A DNA stretch of 64,000 bases from JBBQXH01 sp963710975 (GTDB taxonomy: Bacteria > Actinomycetota > Thermoleophilia > Gaiellales > Gaiellaceae): the NCBI GenBank assembly GCA_963710975.1, contig CAVQCG010000005.1, positions 496,001 through 560,000 of the forward strand, given 5' to 3'. Positions 17,203-25,563 of this stretch are shown piece by piece. Made by a program: the position numbers and the translations under genes. A model generated the notes under the pieces. It saw nothing but the letters and a program-made list of their open reading frames with translations, ran no database searches and had not been told where the DNA came from. Numbering within the stretch: the stretch's first letter is position 1; every line of letters begins with the position of its first letter.

Positions 17203-18975
17203 ATGTGCGCCGTGCACACTAGCCGGACGGAGGTCGAGGCTCTCTCGGCGCTGATCGCGCGCGTCAACTCGAGCCTCGACACGGCCGAGGTGCTCGATCA
17301 GGCGACGGAGGTGTGTATCGCTCTCGTCGGGTGCGCCGGCGCGCTCGTGTACCTGTGGGACGAGGAGCAGGAGCGCCTCGTCATCCGGGGCGCGTCCGAG
17401 GGCTATCGCCACTGGATCGGCGTGTTCACGCTCGCACTCGGCGAGGGGTTGACCGGCTGGACGGCTCTCAGCCGCAAGGCGGGGAGGATCACCGACGACC
17501 CCCTCTCGGATCCCCGCTACAAGCTCGTGCCCGAGCTCGAGGACACGCGCTTCCAGTCCGTCCTCACCATTCCGGTCGTTGGTCGCGAGGATCAGCTCGT
17601 CGGTGTCCTGACCCTGCACACGACCGCACCCCACGAGTTCTCGGACGACGACGTGCGCCTGCTGGAGACGGTGGCGAGCCTCGTCGCGGGCGCGGTCGAG
17701 AACGCACGCCTTCACGAGCAGGCGATCCGGACGATGAAAGTGTTCCGCAGCCTCGCCGACGTCGGACGGCAGATGACGACGGCGTCGCACGCGCCGGAGA
17801 CGCTCCAGCGTCTCGCCCTGACAGCTCTCGAGCTCCTCGACGCGGCACTCGTCGTGGTGCTTCGCCTCGACGAGGGACGGGGGATGCTCGCCGTCGAAAC
17901 CTGGGTCGGCGGCGGCAGTGGCCCGGTACGCGCCGATGCGGTGCGAGTCGACGAGCGCTGGTCGCGGTTGCTCGGCGCGGGCCCGACGACGATCACTGTG
18001 GGTCCCGAGGATTCGCTCGCAGGGCAGTTCGGGCTTACCGCCGAGCCGCACTCGCTGTTCGCCGCACCGCTCGTCTTCGAAGGGAGCCCCACCGGGCTGC
18101 TGTGCTGTTACGCGCTCGAGCAACGCGTTCTCGGCGACGATAGCCTGGCCCTGCTCGGAACGATTGCAAACCACCTGACGATCGCGCTCGAGGAAGGCAG
18201 GCTCGGTTCGAGCGCGGCCGAGCGGTCGACCGTGAGGGAGCTGTTCGACGCACTGCGAGCAGGCGAGCCGTCGTCGATCCGCCTCGCAGCGCAGATCGGG
18301 GTCGACCTCGAACTGCCCCATGTGATCCTCATGGCCGAGGCGATCGACCACGCGAGCGCCGGCCTGACCGGCGCCGTGGCGGCAGCTGTCCGGACGGGGT
18401 TCCCGGGTGGGCTCGTGGACACTCGGCCGCGGATGCTCGCCGGACTGCTGCCAGTGCGTGACGCAGATCAGAGGACGCTCGCGGACCGGCTGGGCGAGAG
18501 CGTTCCTGCCGGCTTCGTCGCGGGCTTCTCCGACGTCGTCCGGGTGCCGACCGAGTACTCGCTCGCTTTCCGGCAGGCCCGGATGGCATGCGCGGTCGCG
18601 CACACGTCGTCACACGGCCGGCCCGTTCGCGACTACGGGTCGCTCGGCGCGCAGCGCCACCTGTGGCTGATCTCTCAGGAGCGCGACCCCGATCCGCTCG
18701 AGCAGGCAATCGCCAGGCTCCTCGACCTCGACCGCGCGCACGGGAGCCAGCTGTTCCGAACGCTCGAGACGTATCTCGAGAACCGGGGAAACGCGGGGCA
18801 GACCGCGGCGGCGCTCTACGTCCACCGGAACACGTTGCGGCAACGGCTCCGCAGAATCGCCGGAATCATCGACGTGGATCCGTCCGACCCTGCCGCGTGG
18901 TTCGACCTCGTGCTCGCGGTCCGGCTGATTCGATTCCGTGGAATCGGCGAGGAAAACCCCGAACGTGGTGGCTGA
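17203..18975 (+). CDS. GAF-GAF-PucR transcriptional regulator
   Basis: 590 aa. Two GAF sensor domains (residues about 10-165 and about 180-330) are followed by a PucR/CdaR-type middle region and the C-terminal PucR helix-turn-helix (FRTLETYLENRGNAGQTAAAL, then VHRNTLRQRLRRIAGI). Such proteins activate purine, GABA, proline or amine catabolism in Actinobacteria. Start ATG at 17203; the GTG at 17212 is an alternative. A TGTGCG-N3-TGCACA palindrome covers the start, and a perfect version lies 12 bp past its stop, before the next gene. It stands between a GS-like ligase and the Glx/BMC operon, so it is the likely regulator of both. Confidence 0.9.
   Translation: MCAVHTSRTEVEALSALIARVNSSLDTAEVLDQATEVCIALVGCAGALVYLWDEEQERLVIRGASEGYRHWIGVFTLALGEGLTGWTALSRKAGRITDDPLSDPRYKLVPELEDTRFQSVLTIPVVGREDQLVGVLTLHTTAPHEFSDDDVRLLETVASLVAGAVENARLHEQAIRTMKVFRSLADVGRQMTTASHAPETLQRLALTALELLDAALVVVLRLDEGRGMLAVETWVGGGSGPVRADAVRVDERWSRLLGAGPTTITVGPEDSLAGQFGLTAEPHSLFAAPLVFEGSPTGLLCCYALEQRVLGDDSLALLGTIANHLTIALEEGRLGSSAAERSTVRELFDALRAGEPSSIRLAAQIGVDLELPHVILMAEAIDHASAGLTGAVAAAVRTGFPGGLVDTRPRMLAGLLPVRDADQRTLADRLGESVPAGFVAGFSDVVRVPTEYSLAFRQARMACAVAHTSSHGRPVRDYGSLGAQRHLWLISQERDPDPLEQAIARLLDLDRAHGSQLFRTLETYLENRGNAGQTAAALYVHRNTLRQRLRRIAGIIDVDPSDPAAWFDLVLAVRLIRFRGIGEENPERGG
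17204..17218. promoter_or_regulatory. Candidate PucR operator, site 1 (TGTGCG-N3-TGCACA)
   Basis: Inverted repeat of two 6-bp arms with one mismatch and a 3-bp spacer, on top of the regulator's ATG and about 70 bp upstream of the divergent GS-like gene. It matches the perfect palindrome at 18987-19001. Position fits autoregulation and control of the divergent ligase. Inference from symmetry and repetition only. Confidence 0.5.
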
Positions 18976-18986
18976 GGCCGAGGCAC

Positions 18987-19001
18987 TGTGCACTCTGCAC
19001 A
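18987..19001. promoter_or_regulatory. Candidate PucR operator, site 2 (TGTGCA-N3-TGCACA)
   Basis: Perfect 6-3-6 inverted repeat (spacer CTC) in the 93-bp gap between the regulator gene and the ornithine-cyclodeaminase-like gene that begins the Glx/BMC operon. It repeats the half-sites at 17204-17218 exactly, apart from one base. Most likely the binding site through which the GAF-PucR protein switches the operon. Confidence 0.55.
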
Positions 19002-19068
19002 CCTCGCGGGCGTGAGTGTGAGCCGTCTGTCCGTCGTCCGGGCCGGCGCGGCCACCTAAGGTCTCGGG

Positions 19069-20097
19069 GTGGCACCCGTCGATTTCCTCGTGCTCTCCCA
19101 GGAGGACGTGGCTGCCGCGGGCGGGCTCGACATGGATGCCTGCCTGGAGACGATCGAGGAGACGCTCGTCCTCCACCATCGCGGGGAGACGATCGCTCCC
19201 CAGAAATCGGCGCTCCACTGGTCGCACGACATCGACACGGACGAGAAGCTCGGCCGCATCATGGCGATGCCCGCGTTCGTCGGCGGCTCGATCGCGATGG
19301 CGGGGATGAAGTGGATCCCGAGCGTTCCGCAGAACCCGTCCCGTGGCCTTCCTCGTGGGATCGGCGTCATCCTCCTGTCCGACCCCGAGACGGGATTGCC
19401 CGTCTGCTTCATGGACGGAACGATCGTCTCGGCGATGCGGACGGGCGCCGTGTCGGGACTCGCCGCCCGCGAGCTCGCCCGGCCCGGAGCCCAGATCGTC
19501 ACGCTGTACGGAGCGGGAGTCCAGGCCCGCACCCAGCTGGCCGGGCTCGAGCGGACGCTCGCCGATCTGGCAGAGGTGCGTGTCTACGACCCGCGGACGG
19601 ATCAGTCGGCGCGCTTCGTCGCCGAGCAAGCGGACGGTCGTCCGCCGATCGTTGCCTTCGACGACCCGCGGGAGGCGGCGCGCGGCTCGGATGTCCTCGT
19701 CCCGGCGAGCATGGCGTCCGCGCCGTTCATCGTCTTCGACTGGCTCGAGCCTGGTGCACTCGTGCTCTCGGTCTCCTCCCTCGACATCGACGTCGACGTG
19801 GTCGCGGAGGCCGACCTGGTCGTGACCGACGATCTGGAGCACGAGACGTTTCACCCCTCGCGCCCGCTCTCGCGCGCACGGGACTCCGGCCTGCTCGTGG
19901 CGGACGCCGTCGTCCCGCTCGGGGCGATCCTCGCGAAAGCGCATCCCGGCCGGACGAGCCCGGACGACCGGATCGTGGTTTCACCTGTCGGCATGGGGAT
20001 CGAAGACGTCGCCTTCGCGACCACGGTGTATCGCCGGGCCGTCGAGATGGGAATCGGCTCGACGCAGCGGCTCTGGAACGAACCGATCTGGACATGA
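19069..20097 (+). CDS. Ornithine cyclodeaminase / mu-crystallin family protein
   Basis: 342 aa, GTG start. NAD(P)-binding family that includes ornithine cyclodeaminase, alanine dehydrogenase and ketimine reductases. Evidence: MPAFVGGSIAMAGMKWIPS near the N-terminus, RTGAVSGLAARELARP, the Rossmann site TLYGAGVQARTQLAGL (residues about 145-160) and the C-terminal GMGIEDVAFATTVYRRA. The substrate-lysine region AGMKW is present. It is the first gene of the operon, 16 bp before the amidotransferase. In this context an imine- or amino-acid-forming reduction linked to amine breakdown is plausible; the specific reaction is not known. Confidence 0.85.
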   Translation: MAPVDFLVLSQEDVAAAGGLDMDACLETIEETLVLHHRGETIAPQKSALHWSHDIDTDEKLGRIMAMPAFVGGSIAMAGMKWIPSVPQNPSRGLPRGIGVILLSDPETGLPVCFMDGTIVSAMRTGAVSGLAARELARPGAQIVTLYGAGVQARTQLAGLERTLADLAEVRVYDPRTDQSARFVAEQADGRPPIVAFDDPREAARGSDVLVPASMASAPFIVFDWLEPGALVLSVSSLDIDVDVVAEADLVVTDDLEHETFHPSRPLSRARDSGLLVADAVVPLGAILAKAHPGRTSPDDRIVVSPVGMGIEDVAFATTVYRRAVEMGIGSTQRLWNEPIWT

Positions 20098-20113
20098 CAG
20101 GAGGGGTGTAACC

Positions 20114-21031
20114 GTGTGTGGAATCGCCGGGTTCCTGGCCAAGAAGGAGGGCGTGCCCGTTGCCGAGGGAATCGTCGCGATGCTCCAGGCGCTCTACGGC
20201 CGGGGCCCCGACTCGACAGGGCTTTCTCTCTACGGAGCGCCGCACGAAGGCCAGCTCGTGGCCTCCATCTGGGCCGGCGACGACGGCGGCGCGTCTGCTC
20301 GCGACGGGATCCTCGGAACGCTCGACCGGCACGGCACGGTGGCTTCCGACGACTATCACGAGGGCTACTTCCGGATCGGTCTGACGCCCGAGGACGCCTC
20401 GCCGCACGGACTCCGCGCGCTCGCCGACGACGTCGAGCGCGCGAATCCCGGCGTCCGCGTCTTCTCCCTGGGTCACCGGCTCGAGATCCTCAAGTACACC
20501 TCGGATGCCAGGACGATGTACGACACCTGGAGCCTGGGCGGCATCCCGTTCACGCACGCGATCGGACATGCCCGCATGGCGACCGAGTCACGCGTGGACG
20601 TGAATCACTCGCATCCGTTCTGGGCGCGGCCTTTCCCGGACGTGACCGTCGTCCACAACGGCCACGTTACGAACTACTACAAGAACCGCCGCATGTACGA
20701 GATGCGCGGGTACAGCTTCCAGACGGACAACGACACCGAGTTCGTTGCCGTCTACCTCGCGGAGCAGATGGATCACGGACTGACCCTCGACGAGGCCGTC
20801 GCGAAGTCGATCGACGACCTCGACGGATCCTTCACGTACCTCGTCTCGACGGCCGACGGGTTCGGAGTCGCGCGCGACCGGTTCTCGACGAAGCCCTGCC
20901 TGGTCGCCGAGACGGACGACTGGGTCGCGGTCGTGTCCGAGGGCATCGCCCTCGCGGGGGCGTTCGGCGACGAGGCCGAGATCCACACCTACGAGCTCGC
21001 CGGAGGGGAGGCCCGGGCATGGACTCGCTGA
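20114..21031 (+). CDS. Class II glutamine amidotransferase (GlxB/MgsA-like)
   Basis: 305 aa. The GTG start is followed at once by Cys2 (MCGIAGF), the N-terminal nucleophile of class II amidotransferases. Other landmarks are GRGPDSTG, GHARMATES with the substrate-binding Arg, HNGHVTNYYKNRR and QTDNDTEFVAVYLAE. It is a stand-alone version of the glutaminase domain of glutamate synthase, as in the first subunit of N-methylglutamate synthase or the Glx proteins. It would release ammonia (or an amine from a gamma-glutamylamide) for the FMN subunit. It overlaps the GXGXG gene by 13 bp. Confidence 0.9.
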   Translation: MCGIAGFLAKKEGVPVAEGIVAMLQALYGRGPDSTGLSLYGAPHEGQLVASIWAGDDGGASARDGILGTLDRHGTVASDDYHEGYFRIGLTPEDASPHGLRALADDVERANPGVRVFSLGHRLEILKYTSDARTMYDTWSLGGIPFTHAIGHARMATESRVDVNHSHPFWARPFPDVTVVHNGHVTNYYKNRRMYEMRGYSFQTDNDTEFVAVYLAEQMDHGLTLDEAVAKSIDDLDGSFTYLVSTADGFGVARDRFSTKPCLVAETDDWVAVVSEGIALAGAFGDEAEIHTYELAGGEARAWTR

Positions 21032-21723
21032 CCCTGGCATCGGTCGACGCGCACGGGAAGACGACGCGGGAGGTCAACGACGAGATCCGCGCGCTCGTCG
21101 CGACCGGGCAGCGGGAGATCGAGGTGCTGAACCCCGGATCGCGGCACAACCTCGCCGTCGGAATTCTCGAGCCCGCGCGCATCCTCTTCCGGGGCGACGT
21201 GGGCTACTTCTGCGGCGGCCTCTCGGACGGCCTCGACATCGAGGTCGAAGGCGATGCCGGCTGGTCGCTCGGCGCGGACATGATGGACGGCAAGATCGTC
21301 GTCCACGGTAGCTCCGGCTCGTCCACCGCCCCGTCGATTCGCGGCGGCCTCGTCGTGGTCAAGGGCTCTGCCGGCGCTCGCACGGCAATTGCGGTCAAGG
21401 GCGGCACGATCGTCGTCGGCGGCTCGACCGGCTACATGACCGGCTTCATGATGCAGAAAGGCCGCCTGATCGTCTGCGGTGACGCAGCCGGGGCGTTCGG
21501 CGACTCGATGTACGAGGGGGAGCTCTTCTGCGGTGGCGACATCGAAGACCTCGGGTCCGACACGCTCGTCGAGGAACCGAGCGACGACGAGGTCGCCCAG
21601 ATCGCGGAGACGCTCGCCCCCTACGGCCTCGGCCCGGAGAAGGAGTGGAAGAAGGTGCGCTCGGGCGGGAAGCTCTGGCGCTACGACAAGAAGGAATTCG
21701 CCGTGTGGAAGGAGGCGCTGTGA
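21019..21723 (+). CDS. GXGXG-domain glutamate-synthase-like subunit (GlxC/MgsB-like)
   Basis: 234 aa. Right-handed beta-helix made of repeated G-x-x-G turns (LSDGLDIEVEGDAGWSLG, GKIVVHGSSGS, GGLVVVKGSAGARTAI, GGTIVVGGSTGYMTG, GRLIVCGDAAGAFGDS), equal to the C-terminal domain of the glutamate synthase large subunit. In the three-gene enzymes it links the amidotransferase and the FMN subunit. Its start lies inside the amidotransferase gene and its stop overlaps the next gene as GTGA, so the three subunits are strictly co-translated. Confidence 0.9.
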   Translation: MDSLTLASVDAHGKTTREVNDEIRALVATGQREIEVLNPGSRHNLAVGILEPARILFRGDVGYFCGGLSDGLDIEVEGDAGWSLGADMMDGKIVVHGSSGSSTAPSIRGGLVVVKGSAGARTAIAVKGGTIVVGGSTGYMTGFMMQKGRLIVCGDAAGAFGDSMYEGELFCGGDIEDLGSDTLVEEPSDDEVAQIAETLAPYGLGPEKEWKKVRSGGKLWRYDKKEFAVWKEAL

Positions 21724-23009
21724 GCCTGCCGCGTGTCTCGCATGTGTGGTCGCCCGAGACGATCGAGGACATCCAGCGCAAGGCGCAGCTCGGACGCTAC
21801 GTCATGGGCGCGTATTCGACGACGCGCCGGACGCCGAACTTCGACGACCTGACGTTCATCCCGTGCACCCTCTCCCGCGTGCCGCTCGAGGGCTATCGAG
21901 AGAAGTGCGACACCGCCACGGTGCTCGGAACGCGCGTTCCGAAGCCGGTTCACCTCTCCACCCCGATCTGCATCTCGGGAATGAGCTTCGGCGCACTCTC
22001 GGCGAACGCGAAGGAGGCGCTGGGCCGAGCGGCGTCGCTCGTCGGAACGTCGACGACCACAGGCGACGGAGGGATGCACCGGCGCGAGCGCGAGGCCTCG
22101 AAGACGCTCGTCTACCAGGTGACCCCGAGCCATTACGGGAACAACCCCCATCACATGAAGCAAGCAGATGCCGTCGAGATCGTCATCGGCCAGGGAGCGA
22201 AGCCCGGCACGGGTGGCGTCTTGCTCGGCTTCAAGGTCTCGGACGAGGTCGCCGGCATGCGCGATCTCCCCGTCGGGGTCGACCAGCGCTCGCCCGTGCG
22301 ACATCCCGACTTCATCGGGGCCGACGACCTTCGCCTCAAGATCGAGGAGCTGCGCGAGGCGACCGGGCATCAGATCCCGATCTACGTGAAGATCGGCGCC
22401 TGCCGGGTGTTCGACGACGTGAGGCTCGCCGTCAAGTCCGGAGCCGACGTGATCGTGATCGACGGGATGGAGGGTGCGACGGCGGCCTCCCCCCTCCTGC
22501 TCCTCGACCACACCGGCGTGCCCACCCTCGCAGCCGTCGTCGAGGCGCGTGAGGCGCTCATCGACGTCGGCAAGTACGGCGAGATCCAGATCGTGATCGC
22601 CGGAGGGATCCGGTCGGGCGTCGATGCGGCGAAGGCGCTCGCACTCGGCGCCGACGCGGTCTACATTGCCACCGCTGCCATGATCGCGCTGAACTGCAAC
22701 GCCCCTCTCTACGTCGAGGATTACGAGAAGCTCGGTGTGACTCCGGGTACCTGCCGCGAGTGCCACACCGGGCTCTGCCCGGTCGGGATCACGACGCAGG
22801 ATCCCGAGCTGTCGGCGCGCCTCGAAGTCGAGGCCGCAACCGAGCGCATGGTCAACTTCCTGAACGCGATGACCATGGAGATCCAGATGCTCGCCCGGTG
22901 CTGCGGGAAGTCGAACGTCCACAACCTCGAGCCCGAGGACATGCGCAGCCTGACGCTCGAGGCCGAGGCGATCACGGGCGTACCGCTCGTCGGACGGATC
23001 CATCGGTGA
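21720..23009 (+). CDS. FMN/FeS glutamate-synthase-like catalytic subunit (GlxD/MgsC-like)
   Basis: 429 aa from the GTG at 21720. TIM-barrel FMN domain of glutamate synthase: SGMSFGALSANAKEALGRAA, TTTGDGGMHRRERE, the substrate loop IGQGAKPGTGGVLLG, VIVIDGMEGATAASP and phosphate site IAGGIRSGVDAAKALALGAD. The cysteines in TCRECHTGLCPVGI form the 3Fe-4S cluster. With the two preceding genes it forms an MgsABC-type complex, known to make N-methylglutamate from methylamine-derived gamma-glutamylmethylamide, or glutamate from glutamine. Which of these (or another amine) applies is open. It overlaps the ALDH start by 4 bp. Confidence 0.9.
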   Translation: MSLPRVSHVWSPETIEDIQRKAQLGRYVMGAYSTTRRTPNFDDLTFIPCTLSRVPLEGYREKCDTATVLGTRVPKPVHLSTPICISGMSFGALSANAKEALGRAASLVGTSTTTGDGGMHRREREASKTLVYQVTPSHYGNNPHHMKQADAVEIVIGQGAKPGTGGVLLGFKVSDEVAGMRDLPVGVDQRSPVRHPDFIGADDLRLKIEELREATGHQIPIYVKIGACRVFDDVRLAVKSGADVIVIDGMEGATAASPLLLLDHTGVPTLAAVVEAREALIDVGKYGEIQIVIAGGIRSGVDAAKALALGADAVYIATAAMIALNCNAPLYVEDYEKLGVTPGTCRECHTGLCPVGITTQDPELSARLEVEAATERMVNFLNAMTMEIQMLARCCGKSNVHNLEPEDMRSLTLEAEAITGVPLVGRIHR

Positions 23010-24880
23010 GCTCGAAGCACATCGTCACCGCTGATGACGTGAAGCGCATCGCGGAGACAGGCGAGCGTGAGCTGATGCTCCGCGAGCACACCGTTCTCAC
23101 CGACGCCGCGGTCGATGCGGCTTCCCAGCTCGGTATTCGGCTCGTCGAGGGCTCCACGTACTCGACAGCCTCGCCGGCTGCCGTGCCGAACCGCCCGGGT
23201 GCCGGAGGCCTGCCCACTCCGGCGCTCGGCGGGCTGACACGCGAGGCGCCGCGACGCCTCGTGGTCGACGAGCCCCCTCCCGCACCACCTCCTCGTCGAG
23301 ACGCCGCGGGTCTTCCCTCGCCCGCCATCTCCGGCCTCGTCCGCACGCAGGGGACGAGCGTCCCGCCCCCTCGGTCAGAGACTCGCATCGAAGGACTCCC
23401 CGATCGCGCCTCGCTCCACACGCAGCTCTTCATCGACGGCGAGTTCCGCGATGCCGCCGGCGGCGAGACCGTCCCGACGATCGACCCGGCGACGAACCAG
23501 CCCATCGCCGATGTCGCTGCCGCGCAGGCAGAGGACGTCGATCGGGCAGTCGCCGCGGCCCGCCGCGCCTTCCCCGCCTGGCGCGACCTCGACCCGGAGA
23601 AGCGGTCTCGCATCCTCCTGCGCGTCGCGGAGCTGATCGAGGACGAGCAGGAACGACTTGCGAAGATCGAGAGCTGGGACGTCGGCAAGCCGATCCGCGA
23701 GGCGGCGCTCGTCGATCTCCCCGCGTGCTGGGACCCCTGGCGCTTCTACCAGGGGCTCGTGCGGGTGATCGACGGCCGTGTTCTCGCACTACCAAAGGCG
23801 TCGCTCGACTACGTCCGCAAGGAGCCAATGGGTGTGGTCGGGATGATCATCCCGTGGAACTTCCCCCTGCACATCGCGTGCCGGAAGAGCTCGGCCGCGC
23901 TCGCCGCAGGGAACACGGTCGTCCTGAAGGCTCCCGAGCTGGCCCCGCTCACGAGCCTCGAGCTCGGCCGCATCTGCCTCGAGGCCGGGATGCCGCCCGG
24001 AGTCTTCAACGTCGTGCCCGGCCTGGGCGAGGTGGCCGGCGCAGCACTCGCGGAGCATCCGGATGTCAACAAGGTCGCGTTCACGGGCTCGACTGTGACC
24101 GGCCGCTCGGTGATGCGCGCGGGCGCGAACACGATCAAGCGAGTCTCGCTCGAGCTCGGAGGCAAGTCGCCGTCGATCGTGTTCGCCGACGCGGATCTCG
24201 ACCAGGCGGTCATCGGATCGGTGTTCGGGATCTACCTCGCCCAGGGCGAGGTCTGCTCCGCCGGCTCCCGGGTGCTCGTCGAGCGTGCGGTGTACGACGA
24301 CTTCGTCCAGCGCTTCGCGGCGAAGGCCCGCACGATCCGCGTTGGCCTCCCGTCGAGGTGGGAGACACAGCTCGGCGCGCTCATCAACAAGCGCCAGTGC
24401 GACCGCGTGTACGAGTACGTCGAGATCGGGAAGGCCGAGGGCGCGACGGTTGTCTCCGGTGGCATACGCCCGGCCGATCCGGCGCTTGCCGCGGGCAACT
24501 TCATCGAGCCGACGATCTTCGCGAACGTCACGAACGACATGCGGATCGCCCAGGAGGAGATCTTCGGGCCGGTCGTCGTGATCGTGCCCTTCGAGGGCGA
24601 AGACGATGCGGTCAGGCTTGCGAACGACGTCCGCTACGGTCTCGCGGCGGGGGTCTGGACCCGTGACGCGGGCCGCGCCCACCGCGTGGCCCACCGTCTC
24701 GACGCCGGGTCGATCTGGATCAACCACTACAGCGCCTATCCCAGCGAGGCGCCGTTCGGCGGCTACAAGGAGAGCGGCACGGGCCACGATCTCGGCCTCG
24801 AGTCGCTGTACGAGTACCTCGAGACGAAGAACGTCCACATGAACATCGGAACCGAGCGGTTCGACTGGTACGCCGGGTAA
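23006..24880 (+). CDS. BMC-associated aldehyde dehydrogenase with N-terminal targeting extension
   Basis: 624 aa from the GTG at 23006, about 130 residues longer than a normal ALDH. Residues 5-48 (HIVTADDVKRIAETG, then TDAAVDAASQLGIRLVEG) resemble the short N-terminal module seen on other BMC cargo proteins. A low-complexity linker follows and carries two copies of a 13-residue motif, [GA]GLP[TS]PA[LI][GS]GL[TV]R, at 67-79 and 101-113. The ALDH domain fills residues 138-624, with GMIIPWNFPLHIA, SLELGGKSPSIVF and catalytic Cys417 in GEVCSAGSR. That cysteine context is of the BetB/PuuC (acid-forming) type, not the CoA-acylating EutE/PduP type. It lies 18 bp before the shell hexamer gene, so it is the likely core enzyme of the compartment. 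Confidence 0.9.
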   Translation: MSSKHIVTADDVKRIAETGERELMLREHTVLTDAAVDAASQLGIRLVEGSTYSTASPAAVPNRPGAGGLPTPALGGLTREAPRRLVVDEPPPAPPPRRDAAGLPSPAISGLVRTQGTSVPPPRSETRIEGLPDRASLHTQLFIDGEFRDAAGGETVPTIDPATNQPIADVAAAQAEDVDRAVAAARRAFPAWRDLDPEKRSRILLRVAELIEDEQERLAKIESWDVGKPIREAALVDLPACWDPWRFYQGLVRVIDGRVLALPKASLDYVRKEPMGVVGMIIPWNFPLHIACRKSSAALAAGNTVVLKAPELAPLTSLELGRICLEAGMPPGVFNVVPGLGEVAGAALAEHPDVNKVAFTGSTVTGRSVMRAGANTIKRVSLELGGKSPSIVFADADLDQAVIGSVFGIYLAQGEVCSAGSRVLVERAVYDDFVQRFAAKARTIRVGLPSRWETQLGALINKRQCDRVYEYVEIGKAEGATVVSGGIRPADPALAAGNFIEPTIFANVTNDMRIAQEEIFGPVVVIVPFEGEDDAVRLANDVRYGLAAGVWTRDAGRAHRVAHRLDAGSIWINHYSAYPSEAPFGGYKESGTGHDLGLESLYEYLETKNVHMNIGTERFDWYAG

Positions 24881-24898
24881 CGGAGAAGGAGGAAGAGC

Positions 24899-25180
24899 AT
24901 GACTGGAGCACTGGGACTGATCGAGACGCGCGGACTCGTCGCGGCGATCGAGGCGGCGGACGTGATGGTGAAGGCCGCGAACGTGACGCTCGTCGGGCGC
25001 GAGTCGATCGGCGGCGGCTACGTCACCGTCGTGATCACCGGAGACGTCGGTGCGGTGAAGGCCGCGATCGACGCCGGAGCCACGGCCGCGAAGAAGACGG
25101 GCGAGCTCGTCTCCGCCCACCTCATCCCCCGGCCGAGCGACGACGTCGCGAAGGTGCTGCCGGGCGGCGACGTCGAGTAG
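24899..25180 (+). CDS. BMC-H hexameric shell protein (PduA/EutM type)
   Basis: 93 aa, one BMC domain. The start gives [24 protein letters not shown] in two familiar blocks, the pore-loop region reads [26 protein letters not shown], and it ends [17 protein letters not shown], as in canonical hexamers. A strong AAGGAGG Shine-Dalgarno lies 7 nt before the ATG. It forms the flat facets of a bacterial microcompartment. It is the only hexamer in the window, so with the single pentamer and one tandem protein the shell is minimal. Confidence 0.96.
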   Translation: MTGALGLIETRGLVAAIEAADVMVKAANVTLVGRESIGGGYVTVVITGDVGAVKAAIDAGATAAKKTGELVSAHLIPRPSDDVAKVLPGGDVE

Positions 25181-25182
25181 AG

Positions 25183-25563
25183 GTGCCGGGGCTCAGGATC
25201 ATCTGCGACGGCGAGATCATCGAGGCCGATCTCCTCGAGGACGACGCCCCGCGCATCTGCGCCTACATGCGCTCGGTCCTGCCGATGGACGGGACCATGG
25301 TGCACGCGAAGTTCGCGGGCGAGGAGACGATCGTGATGGTGCCGTTCTTCGCAGAGCAGGAAAACCCGAAGCTGAACGTGGTCGCCGGCGACATCGGCTA
25401 CTACCCGGGCCGGCAGACGATCTGCCTCTTCTACGGCGAGACGAAGCCGTTCGGCGAGGTGTCGTACTTCGCGCGCGTTCGCTCGAACCTCGACGGGCTG
25501 GCGCGAGTCGGCCGCAGGATCCTCGACGTCGGGCACGTCAACGTCCGGCTGGAGTCTGCCTGA
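25183..25563 (+). CDS. DUF3830 (cyclophilin-like fold) family protein
   Basis: 126 aa, GTG start 2 bp after the hexamer stop. DUF3830 landmarks: an N-terminal ICDGEIIEADLLEDDAP strand pair, MVHAKFAGEE, VVAGDIGYYPGRQTICLFYG and the C-terminal LARVGRRILDVGHVNVRLE. Family members have a cyclophilin-like barrel and no established reaction; they are often found next to amide- or ring-hydrolysing enzymes. Its place between shell genes suggests a cargo or assembly role, which is inference. The stop overlaps the next gene's ATG. Confidence 0.8.
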   Translation: MPGLRIICDGEIIEADLLEDDAPRICAYMRSVLPMDGTMVHAKFAGEETIVMVPFFAEQENPKLNVVAGDIGYYPGRQTICLFYGETKPFGEVSYFARVRSNLDGLARVGRRILDVGHVNVRLESA

